38,922 nucleotides of DNA. Origin: Yinghuangia soli. GTDB taxonomy: Bacteria > Actinomycetota > Actinomycetes > Streptomycetales > Streptomycetaceae. Numbering within the stretch: the stretch's first letter is position 1; every line of letters starts with the position of its first letter. This document shows, piece after piece, positions 22,821-30,516 of this stretch. Location of the stretch: positions 1 to 38,922 of the forward strand of contig NZ_JAKFHA010000039.1 of assembly GCF_021502675.1 (NCBI RefSeq). The letters run 5' to 3'. Both the position numbers and the translations under genes were made by a program. Below the pieces are notes generated by a model, which made no database searches, was not told where the DNA came from, and saw only the letters and a list, made by a program, of their open reading frames with translations.

Positions 22821-23582
22821 GTGTCCATCGGTCAGACTCTCGCCGACGCCCGTACCAAAGCGGGGCTCACGGTCGACCAGGTGAGTGAGGTGACGCGGAT
22901 CAGGCAACCCCTGGTCGAGGCGATCGAACAGGACGATTTCGCGGGCTGCGGCGGGGACTTCTACGCCCGCGGCCACATCCGTACGTATGCCAAGGCGGTC
23001 GGCGTCGACGCCGAGCCGCTGCTCGCCGAGTACGACCAGGCGCACGGCAAGGGCCCGGTGCCCAGCCCGACGGTCATCTTCGAACCCGAGCGGGTCAAGC
23101 CCGATCGCAAGCTCGCACCCAACTGGACCGCCGCGATGGCCGCCGCGATCGTCGCGGTGCTCGCTTTCGCCGCCTTCCAGTTGGTCGGCGGCAGCGACGA
23201 CGACGGCAAGACGCAGGCCGGCAAGACCAGCGCGCCCCCCGCGTCCGCCTCCGCGACGCAGGCCGCACCCGTGCCGCCCAGCAGCCCGCCGGTGCAGGAA
23301 GTCGTCGCGCAGGTACCCGTCCAGGTGAAGGTCAAGGTCACCGCGGTGGACGGCAAGAGCTGGGTGCGGGCCACCGACAGCACCGGCAAGAAGGTCTACT
23401 TCGAGGGCACCCTCGACAAGGGCGCCAGCCAGGAGTTCACCGACCCGACCGAGCTCAAGCTGGTCGTCGGCAACGCCGAGGCGGCCCGCCTGGTCGTCAA
23501 CGGCAAGGACATCGGCCCGGCCAGCACCAAGAACTCCGTGGTGCGCCTCGCCTTCAAGCCCGGCGACCCGCAGCAGGGCTGA
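22821..23582 (+). CDS. RodZ-like HTH membrane protein (DUF4115)
   Basis: 253 residues. The N-terminal helix-turn-helix (4-65) is of the HTH_25/RodZ type: GQTLADARTKAGLTVDQVSE, then IRQPLVEAIEQDDF and the FYARGHIRTYAKAVGVD signature. A single membrane segment (102-124) separates it from a Ser/Pro/Ala-rich linker and an extracytoplasmic beta-rich DUF4115 domain (about 172-250). RodZ links the MreB skeleton to the membrane in other bacteria; here the role is inferred from architecture and could involve envelope or sporulation. GTG 22821 has GGAGG seven bases upstream. It lies 140 bp after ftsK and is followed by a very strong terminator. Confidence 0.88.
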   Translation: MSIGQTLADARTKAGLTVDQVSEVTRIRQPLVEAIEQDDFAGCGGDFYARGHIRTYAKAVGVDAEPLLAEYDQAHGKGPVPSPTVIFEPERVKPDRKLAPNWTAAMAAAIVAVLAFAAFQLVGGSDDDGKTQAGKTSAPPASASATQAAPVPPSSPPVQEVVAQVPVQVKVKVTAVDGKSWVRATDSTGKKVYFEGTLDKGASQEFTDPTELKLVVGNAEAARLVVNGKDIGPASTKNSVVRLAFKPGDPQQG

Positions 23583-23600
23583 CCGGCCGCGCGGCCGCAC

Positions 23601-23637
23601 CGAGCGCCCCTCGCACCCGGAGTGCGAGGGGCGCTCG
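23601..23637 (+). terminator. Strong hairpin terminator after the RodZ-like gene
   Basis: A 16-bp perfect stem (arms 23601-23616 and 23622-23637) with the five-base loop CCGGA, 19 bp after the stop codon. It has no T tract. It isolates ftsK/rodZ-like transcription from rimO. Confidence 0.8.
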
Positions 23638-23761
23638 CATGCCCGGCCCCGGCGCGCAGCCGGCGCACGGGCGTTCCCGGGAACGGTCCCGGCCCCGTGT
23701 CCCGCAGGCGACCCGCCGCCGTGTATTGCTTCCCGCGTCCGGTCCGGGTCCCGTCCTGACG

Positions 23762-23767
23762 TAGGCT
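23762..23767 (+). promoter_or_regulatory. -10 element of rimO, leaderless arrangement
   Basis: TAGGCT is followed by seven bases and the rimO ATG, with no ribosome-binding site. A -35 is not obvious at 17 bp. Confidence 0.5.
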
Positions 23768-23774
23768 TTCCGGC

Positions 23775-25379
23775 ATGCCCGCCCCCCGCACCGCGTCCGA
23801 TGAGCGCCCCGCCGAGCACGCCGAAGCCCCTGCCGCCGCCACCGCGGGCGGCGGCCGCACCGTGGCACTGGTCACGCTCGGCTGCGCCCGCAACGAGGTC
23901 GACTCCGAGGAACTGGCCGGGCGCCTGGAAGCGGACGGCTGGAAGCTCACCGAGGACGCGTCCGACGCCTCCGTCGTCCTCGTCAACACCTGCGGCTTCG
24001 TGGAGTCCGCGAAGAAGGACTCCATCGACACCGTGCTGGAGGCCGCCGACCTGAAGAAGGACGGCGGCGTGACGCAGGCCGTCGTCGCGGTCGGCTGCAT
24101 GGCCGAGCGGTACGGCGACCAACTGGCCGGCGCGCTCCCCGAGGCCGACGCGGTGCTCGGCTTCGACGACTACGAGGACATCGCGGGCCGGCTGCGCGCC
24201 ATCCTGGCGGGCGAGAAGCACACCTCGCACGTGCCCCGCGACCGCCGCAAGCTGCTCCCGCTCAGCCCCGCCGCCCGGCAGTCCGCGGACGTCGCGGTGC
24301 CCGGCCACGGCAGCGCCGACACCGCCGCGGCCGCGGTCCCCGAGGACCTGCCCGAGGGCGTGGCCCCGGCCTCCGGACCGCGCACCCTGCGCCGCCGCCT
24401 GGCCGGCGGCCCGGTCGCCTCGGTCAAGCTGGCCTCCGGCTGCGACCGCCGCTGCTCGTTCTGCGCCATCCCCTCCTTCCGCGGCTCCTTCCTGTCCCGG
24501 CGCCCCACCGACCTGCTGGACGAGGTCCGCTGGCTCGGCGGCGAGGGCGTCCGGGAGATCGTCCTGGTCAGCGAGAACAGCACCTCGTACGGCAAGGACC
24601 TCGGCGACATCCGCCTGCTGGAGACGCTGCTGCCCGAACTGGCCGCGGTCGACGGCATCGAGCGCGTCCGGGTCAACTACCTGCAGCCCGCCGAGATGCG
24701 CCCCGGCCTGATCGACGTGCTCACCGGGACCGATGGCGTCACCCCGTACTTCGACCTGTCCTTCCAGCACGCCAGCGAGCCCGTGCTCCGGCGCATGCGC
24801 CGGTTCGGCTCGCGCGAGGCGTTCACCGGGCTGCTGGAGCAGGTCCGCGCCAAGGCCCCCGAGGCCGGCGCGCGCTCGAACTTCATCGTGGGCTTCCCCG
24901 GCGAGACCGAGGAGGACGTCGCCGAGCTGGAGCGCTTCCTGACCGAGGCGCGCCTGGACGCCATCGGCGTGTTCGGCTACTCCGACGAAGAGGGCACCGA
25001 GGCGGCCGGCTACGACGGCAAGCTCCCCGACGAGGTCGTCGCCGAGCGCCTGGAGCGCGTCTCGCGGCTCGCCGAGGAGCTCACCGCGCAGCGCGCCGAG
25101 GAGCGCATCGGCACCGAAGTGACCGTGCTCGTCGAGGAGATCACCGACATCGCCGAGGACGGCACGGTCACCGCCGAGGGCCGCGCCGCGCACCAGGCCC
25201 CCGAGATCGACGGCCTGACCATGCTCGTCGGCCGCGACCTGGAGGTCGGCACCTTCGTGCGCGCGCTGGTCTACGCGAGCGAGGGCGTCGACCTGTACGC
25301 CACCGCCGCCGAGCCCGCGCACGCCGTCCTCGACGACCCGGCGGACCCGGACTCGGCCTCGGCAGGGCCGGCCCGGTGA
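23775..25379 (+). CDS. rimO: Ribosomal protein S12 methylthiotransferase
   Basis: RimO uses two iron-sulfur clusters to methylthiolate the conserved aspartate of ribosomal protein S12. The 534 residues show the N-terminal cluster cysteines Cys37, Cys73 and Cys108, the radical-SAM motif [10 protein letters not shown] with Cys223, Cys227 and Cys230, and a C-terminal TRAM domain (about 440-515). The 28-residue N-terminal extension and an Ala/Pro-rich insertion between the two domains (about 162-212) exceed the E. coli form. The ATG at 23775 fits the -10 spacing. It heads a run with pgsA, whose GTG overlaps the rimO stop (GTGA), and cinA. Confidence 0.95.
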   Translation: MPAPRTASDERPAEHAEAPAAATAGGGRTVALVTLGCARNEVDSEELAGRLEADGWKLTEDASDASVVLVNTCGFVESAKKDSIDTVLEAADLKKDGGVTQAVVAVGCMAERYGDQLAGALPEADAVLGFDDYEDIAGRLRAILAGEKHTSHVPRDRRKLLPLSPAARQSADVAVPGHGSADTAAAAVPEDLPEGVAPASGPRTLRRRLAGGPVASVKLASGCDRRCSFCAIPSFRGSFLSRRPTDLLDEVRWLGGEGVREIVLVSENSTSYGKDLGDIRLLETLLPELAAVDGIERVRVNYLQPAEMRPGLIDVLTGTDGVTPYFDLSFQHASEPVLRRMRRFGSREAFTGLLEQVRAKAPEAGARSNFIVGFPGETEEDVAELERFLTEARLDAIGVFGYSDEEGTEAAGYDGKLPDEVVAERLERVSRLAEELTAQRAEERIGTEVTVLVEEITDIAEDGTVTAEGRAAHQAPEIDGLTMLVGRDLEVGTFVRALVYASEGVDLYATAAEPAHAVLDDPADPDSASAGPAR

Positions 25380-26233
25380 CCGAAGACCCCACACCGCCCG
25401 CTCGTCCGCGCCCCTCGGAAGCCGCCCGCGCCGCGGCCGCGCAGCGCGCCGAAGCCGTCCGCGCCGCCGCCGCCCAGCGCGCCGAGGCGGTCCGCGCGGC
25501 CGCCGCGCAGCGGGCCGAGGCGGTCCGGGTCGCCTCCGCGCACCCGGTCGAGGCGGTCCGCACCGCGGCCGCCAACCACCCGCCCAAGCCCGACCGGCTC
25601 GGCGACCCGACCACCTCGGTCAGCGTCTGGAACGCCGCCAACGGCCTGACCATGATGCGCATCGCGCTGGTCCCGCTCTTCGTCTACCTGCTCCTCCAGG
25701 ACGGCGGCCACGACCCCGTCTGGCGCGCCTACGCCTGGGCCGCCTTCGCGGTGGCCAGCATCAGCGACCGCTTCGACGGCATGCTGGCCCGCCGGCACGG
25801 CCTGGTCACCGACTTCGGCAAGCTGGTCGACCCGATCGCCGACAAGGCGCTCATGGGCGCCGCGCTGATCGGCCTGAGCGCGCTGGGGGATCTGCCGTGG
25901 TGGGTCACCGGCGTGGTGCTGTTCCGCGAGATCGGCATCACCGTCATGCGGTTCTGGGTGATCAAACGCGGGGTGATTCCGGCCAGCCGCGGGGGCAAGC
26001 TCAAGACGATGCTGCAAGGCACCGCGATCGGCATGTACGTCCTGGTCATGACGGGGCCGCTGGCCACGTTCCGGGCCTGGATGATGGCGCTCGCGGTGAT
26101 CGCCACCGTGGTGACCGGCATCGATTACGTGGTCAAGGCCCTGCGCGGCGGCACACCCGCCGCAGCAGCGGCCGAAGGGGAGTCGGACGGCGGCATCGCC
26201 GCCGTCCCGGCGGACATGGGACGTACCGAATAG
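25376..26233 (+). CDS. pgsA: CDP-alcohol phosphatidyltransferase, PgsA-like
   Basis: 285 residues. It probably transfers phosphatidyl from CDP-diacylglycerol to glycerol-3-phosphate, the committed step to phosphatidylglycerol and cardiolipin. The full CDP-alcohol motif is present: Asp131, Asp134-Gly135, Ala138-Arg139, Gly148, Asp152, Asp156. About five to six membrane segments follow residue 90. Unusually, residues 19-62 are four copies of an 11-residue Ala-rich amphipathic repeat ahead of the catalytic domain. The GTG start overlaps the rimO stop by four bases, so translation is probably coupled. The head-group specificity is inferred from this conserved position next to rimO and cinA. Confidence 0.9.
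   Translation: MTEDPTPPARPRPSEAARAAAAQRAEAVRAAAAQRAEAVRAAAAQRAEAVRVASAHPVEAVRTAAANHPPKPDRLGDPTTSVSVWNAANGLTMMRIALVPLFVYLLLQDGGHDPVWRAYAWAAFAVASISDRFDGMLARRHGLVTDFGKLVDPIADKALMGAALIGLSALGDLPWWVTGVVLFREIGITVMRFWVIKRGVIPASRGGKLKTMLQGTAIGMYVLVMTGPLATFRAWMMALAVIATVVTGIDYVVKALRGGTPAAAAAEGESDGGIAAVPADMGRTE
25430..25561 (+). repeat. Four 33-bp tandem repeats in the 5' part of pgsA
   Basis: Each unit encodes 11 residues of the type [11 protein letters not shown]. The first three are nearly identical in protein; the fourth reads [11 protein letters not shown]. An 11-residue periodicity is typical of amphipathic helices that lie on membranes. The DNA copies differ at third positions, so the repeat is maintained at protein level. 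Confidence 0.85.
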
Positions 26234-26241
26234 GGGGCACG

Positions 26242-27510
26242 GTGAAGGTCGAACTGGTCGCGGTCGGGGACGAGCTGCTCATCGGCGACGTCGTCAACAC
26301 CAACGCGACCCGGCTCGGACGGCTGCTCACCGACGCGGGGATGCGCGTCACCGGCATCTCCACGGTGGGCGACGGCCTCGACGAGCTCGTGGACGTGCTG
26401 CGCATCGCGGTCGGCCGCGCCGACGCCGTGCTGATCACCGGGGGACTCGGCCCCACTTCCGACGACCGCACCCGCGAGGCAGTGGCCCGGGTGGCCGGTG
26501 TCGCGCTGCGCCGCGATCCCGAGGTCGAGCAGTGGCTGCGGGACCGCTACAAGGACACCGGCCGCACCCTGACCGCGCTCGGCCTGCAGCAGGCCGACGT
26601 GCCCGAGGGCGGCCGCATGCTGCCCAATGGCCGCGGCAGCGCGCCGGGCCTCGCCGTCGACGTCCGCGGCAGTGTGGTCTATGCCACTCCCGGAGTGCCG
26701 CACGAGATGGCCGCGATGGTCGCCGAGCAGGTCCTCCCGGACATGTTGCGCCGCGCGGGCTCGCCCGCACCCCGCGCCCAGCGCGTGCTGCGCACGGTCG
26801 GGGTCGGCGAGGGCATCATCGCGGCGTACCTCGAACCGCTGGAGAAGGAGCTCGCGCAGGCGGGTGCGGTCGAGGTCGCGTACCTCGCCGAGCCCGGCGA
26901 GACGCGCGTCAAGCTCACCTCGGCCGGCCCGGGGGGAGGGGCCGCGGTGGACGCCGCGGCACTGCGCGCCTACGAGCTGCTCGGCGATTGCGTGTACGCC
27001 GAGGGAACCGAACAGCTGGCCGCAGTCGTTGCACGGTTGCTGGCGGAACGCGGCGCGACCCTCGCGGCCGCGGAATCGCTGACCGGCGGCCAACTGGCCG
27101 CGACGCTGGTGGGCGTGCCGGGAGTCTCCGCGGTGTTCCGCGGTTCGGTGACCGCGTACGCCACCGACGTCAAGCAGTCGGTGCTCGGCGTGGATGCCGC
27201 GCTGCTGGCCGCCGAAGGGGCCGTACACCCGGGCGTGGCACGGGAGATGGCCGCGGGTGTGCGATCGCTCTTGTCGGGTACGTACGGAGTGGCCACGACC
27301 GGTGTGGCCGGTCCCGACCCGCAGGACGGGCATCCGGTCGGCGAGGTGTACATCGCGGTGGCGGGCCCGGACGGCGACGCCGTGGCGGCCCTGGCCCTGC
27401 CCGGGGACCGCGACCGGATCCGCACGCTGGCCGTGGTGCGGTCCTTGGAATTGCTGCGGCGTACCCTGCTGGGGCTTCCGCAGGAGCACACCCGGGAATT
27501 CACCGGTTGA
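26242..27510 (+). CDS. cinA: CinA family protein (nicotinamide-nucleotide amidase type)
   Basis: 422 residues. The N-terminal MoCF-like domain (about 1-170) includes VGDELLIGDVVNTN and TGGLGPTSDD. A middle linker is followed by the C-terminal CinA domain (about 262-415) with AAAESLTGGQLA and VATTGVAGPD. CinA C-terminal domains deamidate nicotinamide mononucleotide in NAD salvage and the N-terminal domain can hydrolyse ADP-ribose (family knowledge). GTG 26242 lies eight bases after the pgsA stop with GGGGG just upstream, so it is the third gene of the rimO-pgsA-cinA operon. Confidence 0.93.
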   Translation: MKVELVAVGDELLIGDVVNTNATRLGRLLTDAGMRVTGISTVGDGLDELVDVLRIAVGRADAVLITGGLGPTSDDRTREAVARVAGVALRRDPEVEQWLRDRYKDTGRTLTALGLQQADVPEGGRMLPNGRGSAPGLAVDVRGSVVYATPGVPHEMAAMVAEQVLPDMLRRAGSPAPRAQRVLRTVGVGEGIIAAYLEPLEKELAQAGAVEVAYLAEPGETRVKLTSAGPGGGAAVDAAALRAYELLGDCVYAEGTEQLAAVVARLLAERGATLAAAESLTGGQLAATLVGVPGVSAVFRGSVTAYATDVKQSVLGVDAALLAAEGAVHPGVAREMAAGVRSLLSGTYGVATTGVAGPDPQDGHPVGEVYIAVAGPDGDAVAALALPGDRDRIRTLAVVRSLELLRRTLLGLPQEHTREFTG

Positions 27511-27532
27511 GAGGGGGGTTGTGCGAGCGATG

Positions 27533-27550
27533 CGGTACGAACGGTACGAA
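27533..27550 (+). repeat. Tandem 9-bp direct repeat upstream of clgR
   Basis: CGGTACGAA occurs twice head to tail, about 100 bp before the likely clgR transcription start. It may be a regulator binding site or chance. It does not look like the inverted ClgR box I recall. Confidence 0.4.
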
Positions 27551-27637
27551 TGTGGCAAGCCGTCGGCCGAGAGCACTCGGCTTCACGCCCTCGGTGAACA
27601 GGACGGCAGACCGGGTACGCAGTCGAGGTCTGCCGGG

Positions 27638-27643
27638 TACGGT
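27638..27643 (+). promoter_or_regulatory. -10 candidate for the clgR transcript
   Basis: TACGGT is followed by six bases and then the GTG of a 13-codon ORF that ends over the clgR start. No clear -35 lies at 17 bp, so expression may need an activator. Confidence 0.45.
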
Positions 27644-27649
27644 GGGGCT

Positions 27650-27691
27650 GTGTCCGTTGCAGCCGCGGTCCTAGGAGGGAGCGACCGATGA
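27650..27691 (+). CDS. Possible 13-residue leader ORF overlapping clgR
   Basis: GTG at 27650 opens an ORF encoding [13 protein letters not shown]. Its TGA (27689-27691) overlaps the clgR ATG in the sequence ATGA, the classic translational-coupling overlap. It begins six bases after a -10-like hexamer, so it could be the first codon of a leaderless mRNA. The AGGAGGG used by clgR lies inside it. It could couple clgR translation to leader translation, or be chance. Confidence 0.4.
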   Translation: MSVAAAVLGGSDR

Positions 27692-28071
27692 TTCTGCTCC
27701 GTCGCCTGCTGGGTGACGTGCTGCGTCGGCAACGCCAGCGCCAGGGCCGCACCCTGCGCGAGGTGTCGTCGGCGGCCCGGGTTTCGCTCGGGTACCTCTC
27801 GGAGGTCGAGCGCGGCCAGAAGGAAGCCTCGTCCGAACTCCTCGCCTCGATCTGCGAGGCGCTGGACGTCCGGATGTCGATTGTGCTCCGCGAGGTCAGC
27901 GACGAGCTGGCCCTCGCCGAGCTGGCGCACAGCGAGGGCCTCACCTCGCGTCCGGTGCTGGAGCCGGTCGGCCCGTCCGGGGCCGAGCGCGTGCCCGAGC
28001 GCGTCCCGGGCCCGGGACCGGGCCCGGTGAAGTCGACCACCAGCCAGGTGGACGTCGTGGTGGCCGCATAG
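27688..28071 (+). CDS. clgR: ClgR-type transcriptional regulator
   Basis: 127 residues. A lambda-repressor-like HTH (about 10-65) reads [18 protein letters not shown] followed by [21 protein letters not shown], characteristic of ClgR. In streptomycetes ClgR activates clpP1P2, clpC and lon and is itself removed by Clp proteolysis. The C-terminus ends VVAA; terminal alanines are known to be needed for ClgR degradation. A Gly/Pro-rich linker separates it from the HTH. The ATG at 27688 has AGGAGGG eight bases upstream. It follows cinA after 177 bp that hold the leader ORF and direct repeat. Confidence 0.93.
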   Translation: MILLRRLLGDVLRRQRQRQGRTLREVSSAARVSLGYLSEVERGQKEASSELLASICEALDVRMSIVLREVSDELALAELAHSEGLTSRPVLEPVGPSGAERVPERVPGPGPGPVKSTTSQVDVVVAA

Positions 28072-28095
28072 CGGCCGCCTGCACAAGGCGAATGT

Positions 28096-28135
28096 CGAGG
28101 GCGGTGCGGATCCCCGGGATCCGGCGCCGCCCTCG
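28096..28135 (+). terminator. clgR terminator, nested hairpin
   Basis: CGAGGGCGG pairs with CCGCCCTCG (9 bp), and inside it CGGATCC pairs with GGATCCG across a three-base loop. It lies 24 bp after the clgR stop and has no T tract. Confidence 0.75.
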
Positions 28136-28198
28136 CGCGTTCCCGGGGACCCTCCGTCGGCTTTCGAGTCCTGTCTGTGCGTAGTCGCTGGCCCGGAT

Positions 28199-28218
28199 TT
28201 CGTCACTCAGTGTGCGAA
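28199..28218. promoter_or_regulatory. Imperfect palindrome upstream of a small membrane protein
   Basis: TTCGTCACT and AGTGTGCGAA flank a central C, giving an imperfect inverted repeat 104 bp upstream of the next gene, in the only less GC-rich patch of this gap. It is operator-like. I could not match it to a named regulator. Confidence 0.4.
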
Positions 28219-28321
28219 TTTGGTCCGCCGTTCGGGTGAATGGCCGTCCCTTCCCTGGTCCAACCGGATGTTTCCGGGTGACGCTGGGGATCCCCCAAGA
28301 GGGGAACCGAGGAGGCCGACC

Positions 28322-28723
28322 ATGAACCAGGTTGGGCAACACCTTGGCAACACCGTACGGAGTGCCCTGGGTACTCCGGCCCGCCTGCTGCGGGCTTTGG
28401 TGCACGGCGACCCGCGCGACCGCGACCCGGCCACGTGGGCGCTCGCCGCCGTGCTGACGCTGGCCTGGTGGGCCGGGCTCGCCTGGCTGCTGGCCGCGGA
28501 CGACCCGGCAGGCTCGCCGGCCACCGGCGCCATGCTGCTCGGCGGCTGGAGCCTGACCTTGCTGCCCGTGCACTGCGCGCGGCGCTTCCGGCTCGGGGCC
28601 CGCCGCGAGACCGGCCCGGCCGGTCCGGCGCACGCCCTGCCCGCGTACCCCGCCTACCCCGAGACGCCCCCGCCCGGGCCGTGGTCCGGCCCCGGAGACG
28701 CCGAAGGCGCCGTCCGGGAGTAG
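28322..28723 (+). CDS. Small membrane protein of unknown function
   Basis: 133 residues. A basic N-terminus (about 1-38) precedes two hydrophobic segments (about 39-60, WALAAVLTLAWWAGLAWLL, and about 67-85). A short basic stretch and a Pro/Gly/Ala-rich tail follow. I do not recognise a family. The ATG at 28322 has GAGGAGG seven bases upstream, so the gene is well supported. It is transcribed alone, convergent with the SDR gene, with a hairpin between them. Confidence 0.78.
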   Translation: MNQVGQHLGNTVRSALGTPARLLRALVHGDPRDRDPATWALAAVLTLAWWAGLAWLLAADDPAGSPATGAMLLGGWSLTLLPVHCARRFRLGARRETGPAGPAHALPAYPAYPETPPPGPWSGPGDAEGAVRE

Positions 28724-28755
28724 GTCCCCCCGGAGCGGCGCCCGGCCTGCCTGAT

Positions 28756-28786
28756 GTGCCGCGGGTGCACAGCGTGCCCGCGGCAC
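28756..28786. terminator. Bidirectional terminator between convergent genes
   Basis: GTGCCGCGGG pairs with CCCGCGGCAC (10 bp) around an 11-base loop, midway between the small membrane protein and the SDR gene. A second small stem, GTGACG/CGTCAC, overlaps the SDR stop codon. Confidence 0.6.
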
Positions 28787-28825
28787 GTGTCGGCAGTGCG
28801 GCACTGCATCAGCGTGACGTGTGCG

Positions 28826-29623
28826 TCACCACGGCATCGTGACGCCGCCGTTGGGGCGGAGCACCTGCCCGGTCATGAACTTCGCGGCGTCCGAGGCCAG
28901 GTAGGCCACCGCGTACGCGATGTCCTCGGGCTCGCCGACCCGCTTGAGCGGCGACATCTTCGCCATCGGCGCGGCGACCGCGGCCTTGCGGTCGGCGTCC
29001 TCGGTGCCGTCCGCGGCGGTCCAGTGCCGGCCGGTCATGCCGGTGACGGTCCAGCCGGGCGCGACCGCGTTGACCCGCACGCCGTGCGGTCCGACCTCGG
29101 TGGCGAGCGTCTTGGTGAGCTGGAACATCGCGGCCTTGGCGGCGCCGTAGCAGAGCAGCCCGGCGTTCGCGGTGTCGATCGCGCTGGACGCCATGTTCAC
29201 GATGCTGCCCGAGCCCTGCTCGGTCATCACGCGCGCGGCGGCCCGGCAGCCGTAGAAGACGCCCTTGAAGTTGATCGACAGGACCTTTTCGAGGTCCTCG
29301 TCGGTGGTCTCGACGACCGTGCTCGTGTGCATGATCCCGGCGATGTTGGCCATCACGTCGAGCCGCCCGAACTCGGCGACCGCACCCGCGACCAGCGCGT
29401 CGACGGACGCCGCGGCCGACACGTCCACCGCGGTCGCGGTCGCGGTGCCGCCCGCCTCGGTGATCAGCTTCGCGGTGGTCTCCGCACCGCCCAGGTTGAT
29501 GTCCGCGCAGACGACCGCGGCGCCGAGCTCGGCGAGGACCTGGGCACTGCTGCGGCCGATGCCGCTGGCGGCACCGGTGACGACGGCGACGCGGCCGGAC
29601 AGATCGAGGGCTGTGCGCAACAC
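28826..29623 (-). CDS. SDR-family NAD(P)-dependent oxidoreductase
   Basis: 265 residues of a classical short-chain dehydrogenase. TGAASGIG (16-23) binds the cofactor, NIAG is at 93-96, and the catalytic set is Asn118, Ser146 or Ser147, Tyr159 and Lys163 (YGAAK). Asp41 after the second strand (VVCADIN) suggests NAD preference. It resembles 3-oxoacyl-ACP reductase-like and alcohol-oxidising SDRs, but the substrate cannot be inferred. The GTG at 29623 is chosen because GGGAGGGG precedes it; TTG 29620 is a near alternative. A good promoter lies 53 bp upstream, so the gene appears to be expressed alone. Confidence 0.92.
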   Translation of the reverse strand: MLRTALDLSGRVAVVTGAASGIGRSSAQVLAELGAAVVCADINLGGAETTAKLITEAGGTATATAVDVSAAASVDALVAGAVAEFGRLDVMANIAGIMHTSTVVETTDEDLEKVLSINFKGVFYGCRAAARVMTEQGSGSIVNMASSAIDTANAGLLCYGAAKAAMFQLTKTLATEVGPHGVRVNAVAPGWTVTGMTGRHWTAADGTEDADRKAAVAAPMAKMSPLKRVGEPEDIAYAVAYLASDAAKFMTGQVLRPNGGVTMPW

Positions 29624-29675
29624 GGGTTCCCCTCCCGAAAGGAGTGTCGGGGCCGGGATGCCGGGCCCTCCGGGG

Positions 29676-29704
29676 ACCGTAGATTCGATCTGACGAACAG
29701 TCAA
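29676..29704 (-). promoter_or_regulatory. SDR promoter, TTGACT-N17-TACGGT
   Basis: On the minus strand TTGACT (29704-29699) and TACGGT (29681-29676) are separated by exactly 17 bp. The predicted start lies near 29669, giving a leader of about 46 bases. The overlapping TGAC-N5-GTCA inverted repeat covering the -35 could be an operator. Confidence 0.7.
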
Positions 29705-29771
29705 TAAACGTGCACTGTGCGCCTCGTCGCGGCCTGAAACGGCTCCGGACCGGTTCCGCCGCAGGTCAGTG

Positions 29772-30353
29772 CTACTGCCGCTGCTGCGCCAGGCACCACC
29801 GGTGGTCCGCACCGCCGACCGGGAAGATGCCGTACTGGGCCAGCCCGTCGCAGGCGTTCGCGGGCAGCGCGGTCTGCGGCGCAGTCGCGGGCGCGGCCGC
29901 GGGCGCCGGGCGCTGCGACGGGGCGGGCCGGGTCTGCGGCCCCGGGCGGGGCGGCGGCAGGCGCGGAGCGTCGGCCTCGCCGCCCGCGGGGCGGTCCGTG
30001 CCGACCGGTGCGGGCTCGGGGGACACCCAGGCGCGCATGGGCGGCGCCCCGGAGGGCAAACCGGCCGGCCCCGCCGACGGCGCGGGAGGGGGCGACGACG
30101 GCAGCGCTTGCGGCGCGGGCAATGTGCCGATGGCCGCCGCATCCGGCTGCCGCGGGCCGGGCGCAGGCTCTCCTGCGGCCACGGGCACCGCGGGGGAGGG
30201 CCCGAGGGCGCGCGGCGCGACCGTGACACACCCGGCCAGCAGCGGCGCGGCCAGGAGCGGTACGGCGGCCCGCAGGAGCAACGGCCGGTATGCGGACGCC
30301 ACGGGCTCTGCAGGCGCTTCGGGCGGCACGGGCACCACGGGCACCACGGTCAA
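29772..30353 (-). CDS. Proline/alanine-rich lipoprotein
   Basis: 193 residues. A hydrophobic segment ends in the lipobox LLAGC (Cys42), preceded by a long Pro/Val/Ala-rich cytoplasmic part. The mature region is mostly Pro/Ala/Gly linker. Only the last 28 residues look folded, with two cysteines (CDGLAQYGIFPVGG, then HRWC). The start is TTG at 30353, supported by GGAGG six bases upstream. It lies between the SDR gene and nei on the same strand with gaps of about 150 bp each. Function unknown; a wall-spanning surface protein is inferred. Confidence 0.75.
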   Translation of the reverse strand: MTVVPVVPVPPEAPAEPVASAYRPLLLRAAVPLLAAPLLAGCVTVAPRALGPSPAVPVAAGEPAPGPRQPDAAAIGTLPAPQALPSSPPPAPSAGPAGLPSGAPPMRAWVSPEPAPVGTDRPAGGEADAPRLPPPRPGPQTRPAPSQRPAPAAAPATAPQTALPANACDGLAQYGIFPVGGADHRWCLAQQRQ

Positions 30354-30516
30354 AGAAGTCCTCCGGAGCTTCGCAGGAACGCCCTGTAGGACGACGCAGC
30401 AGCCCGGCGGTCACCCCAAGTCCCCCCGAAGAGTGGGCCCGCGACCGGAACCGGACGATCCCACCGGGCCCGAACCCGGCACTGCGTCCGGCTCCGCACC
30501 GGGCACTGCGTCCGAC

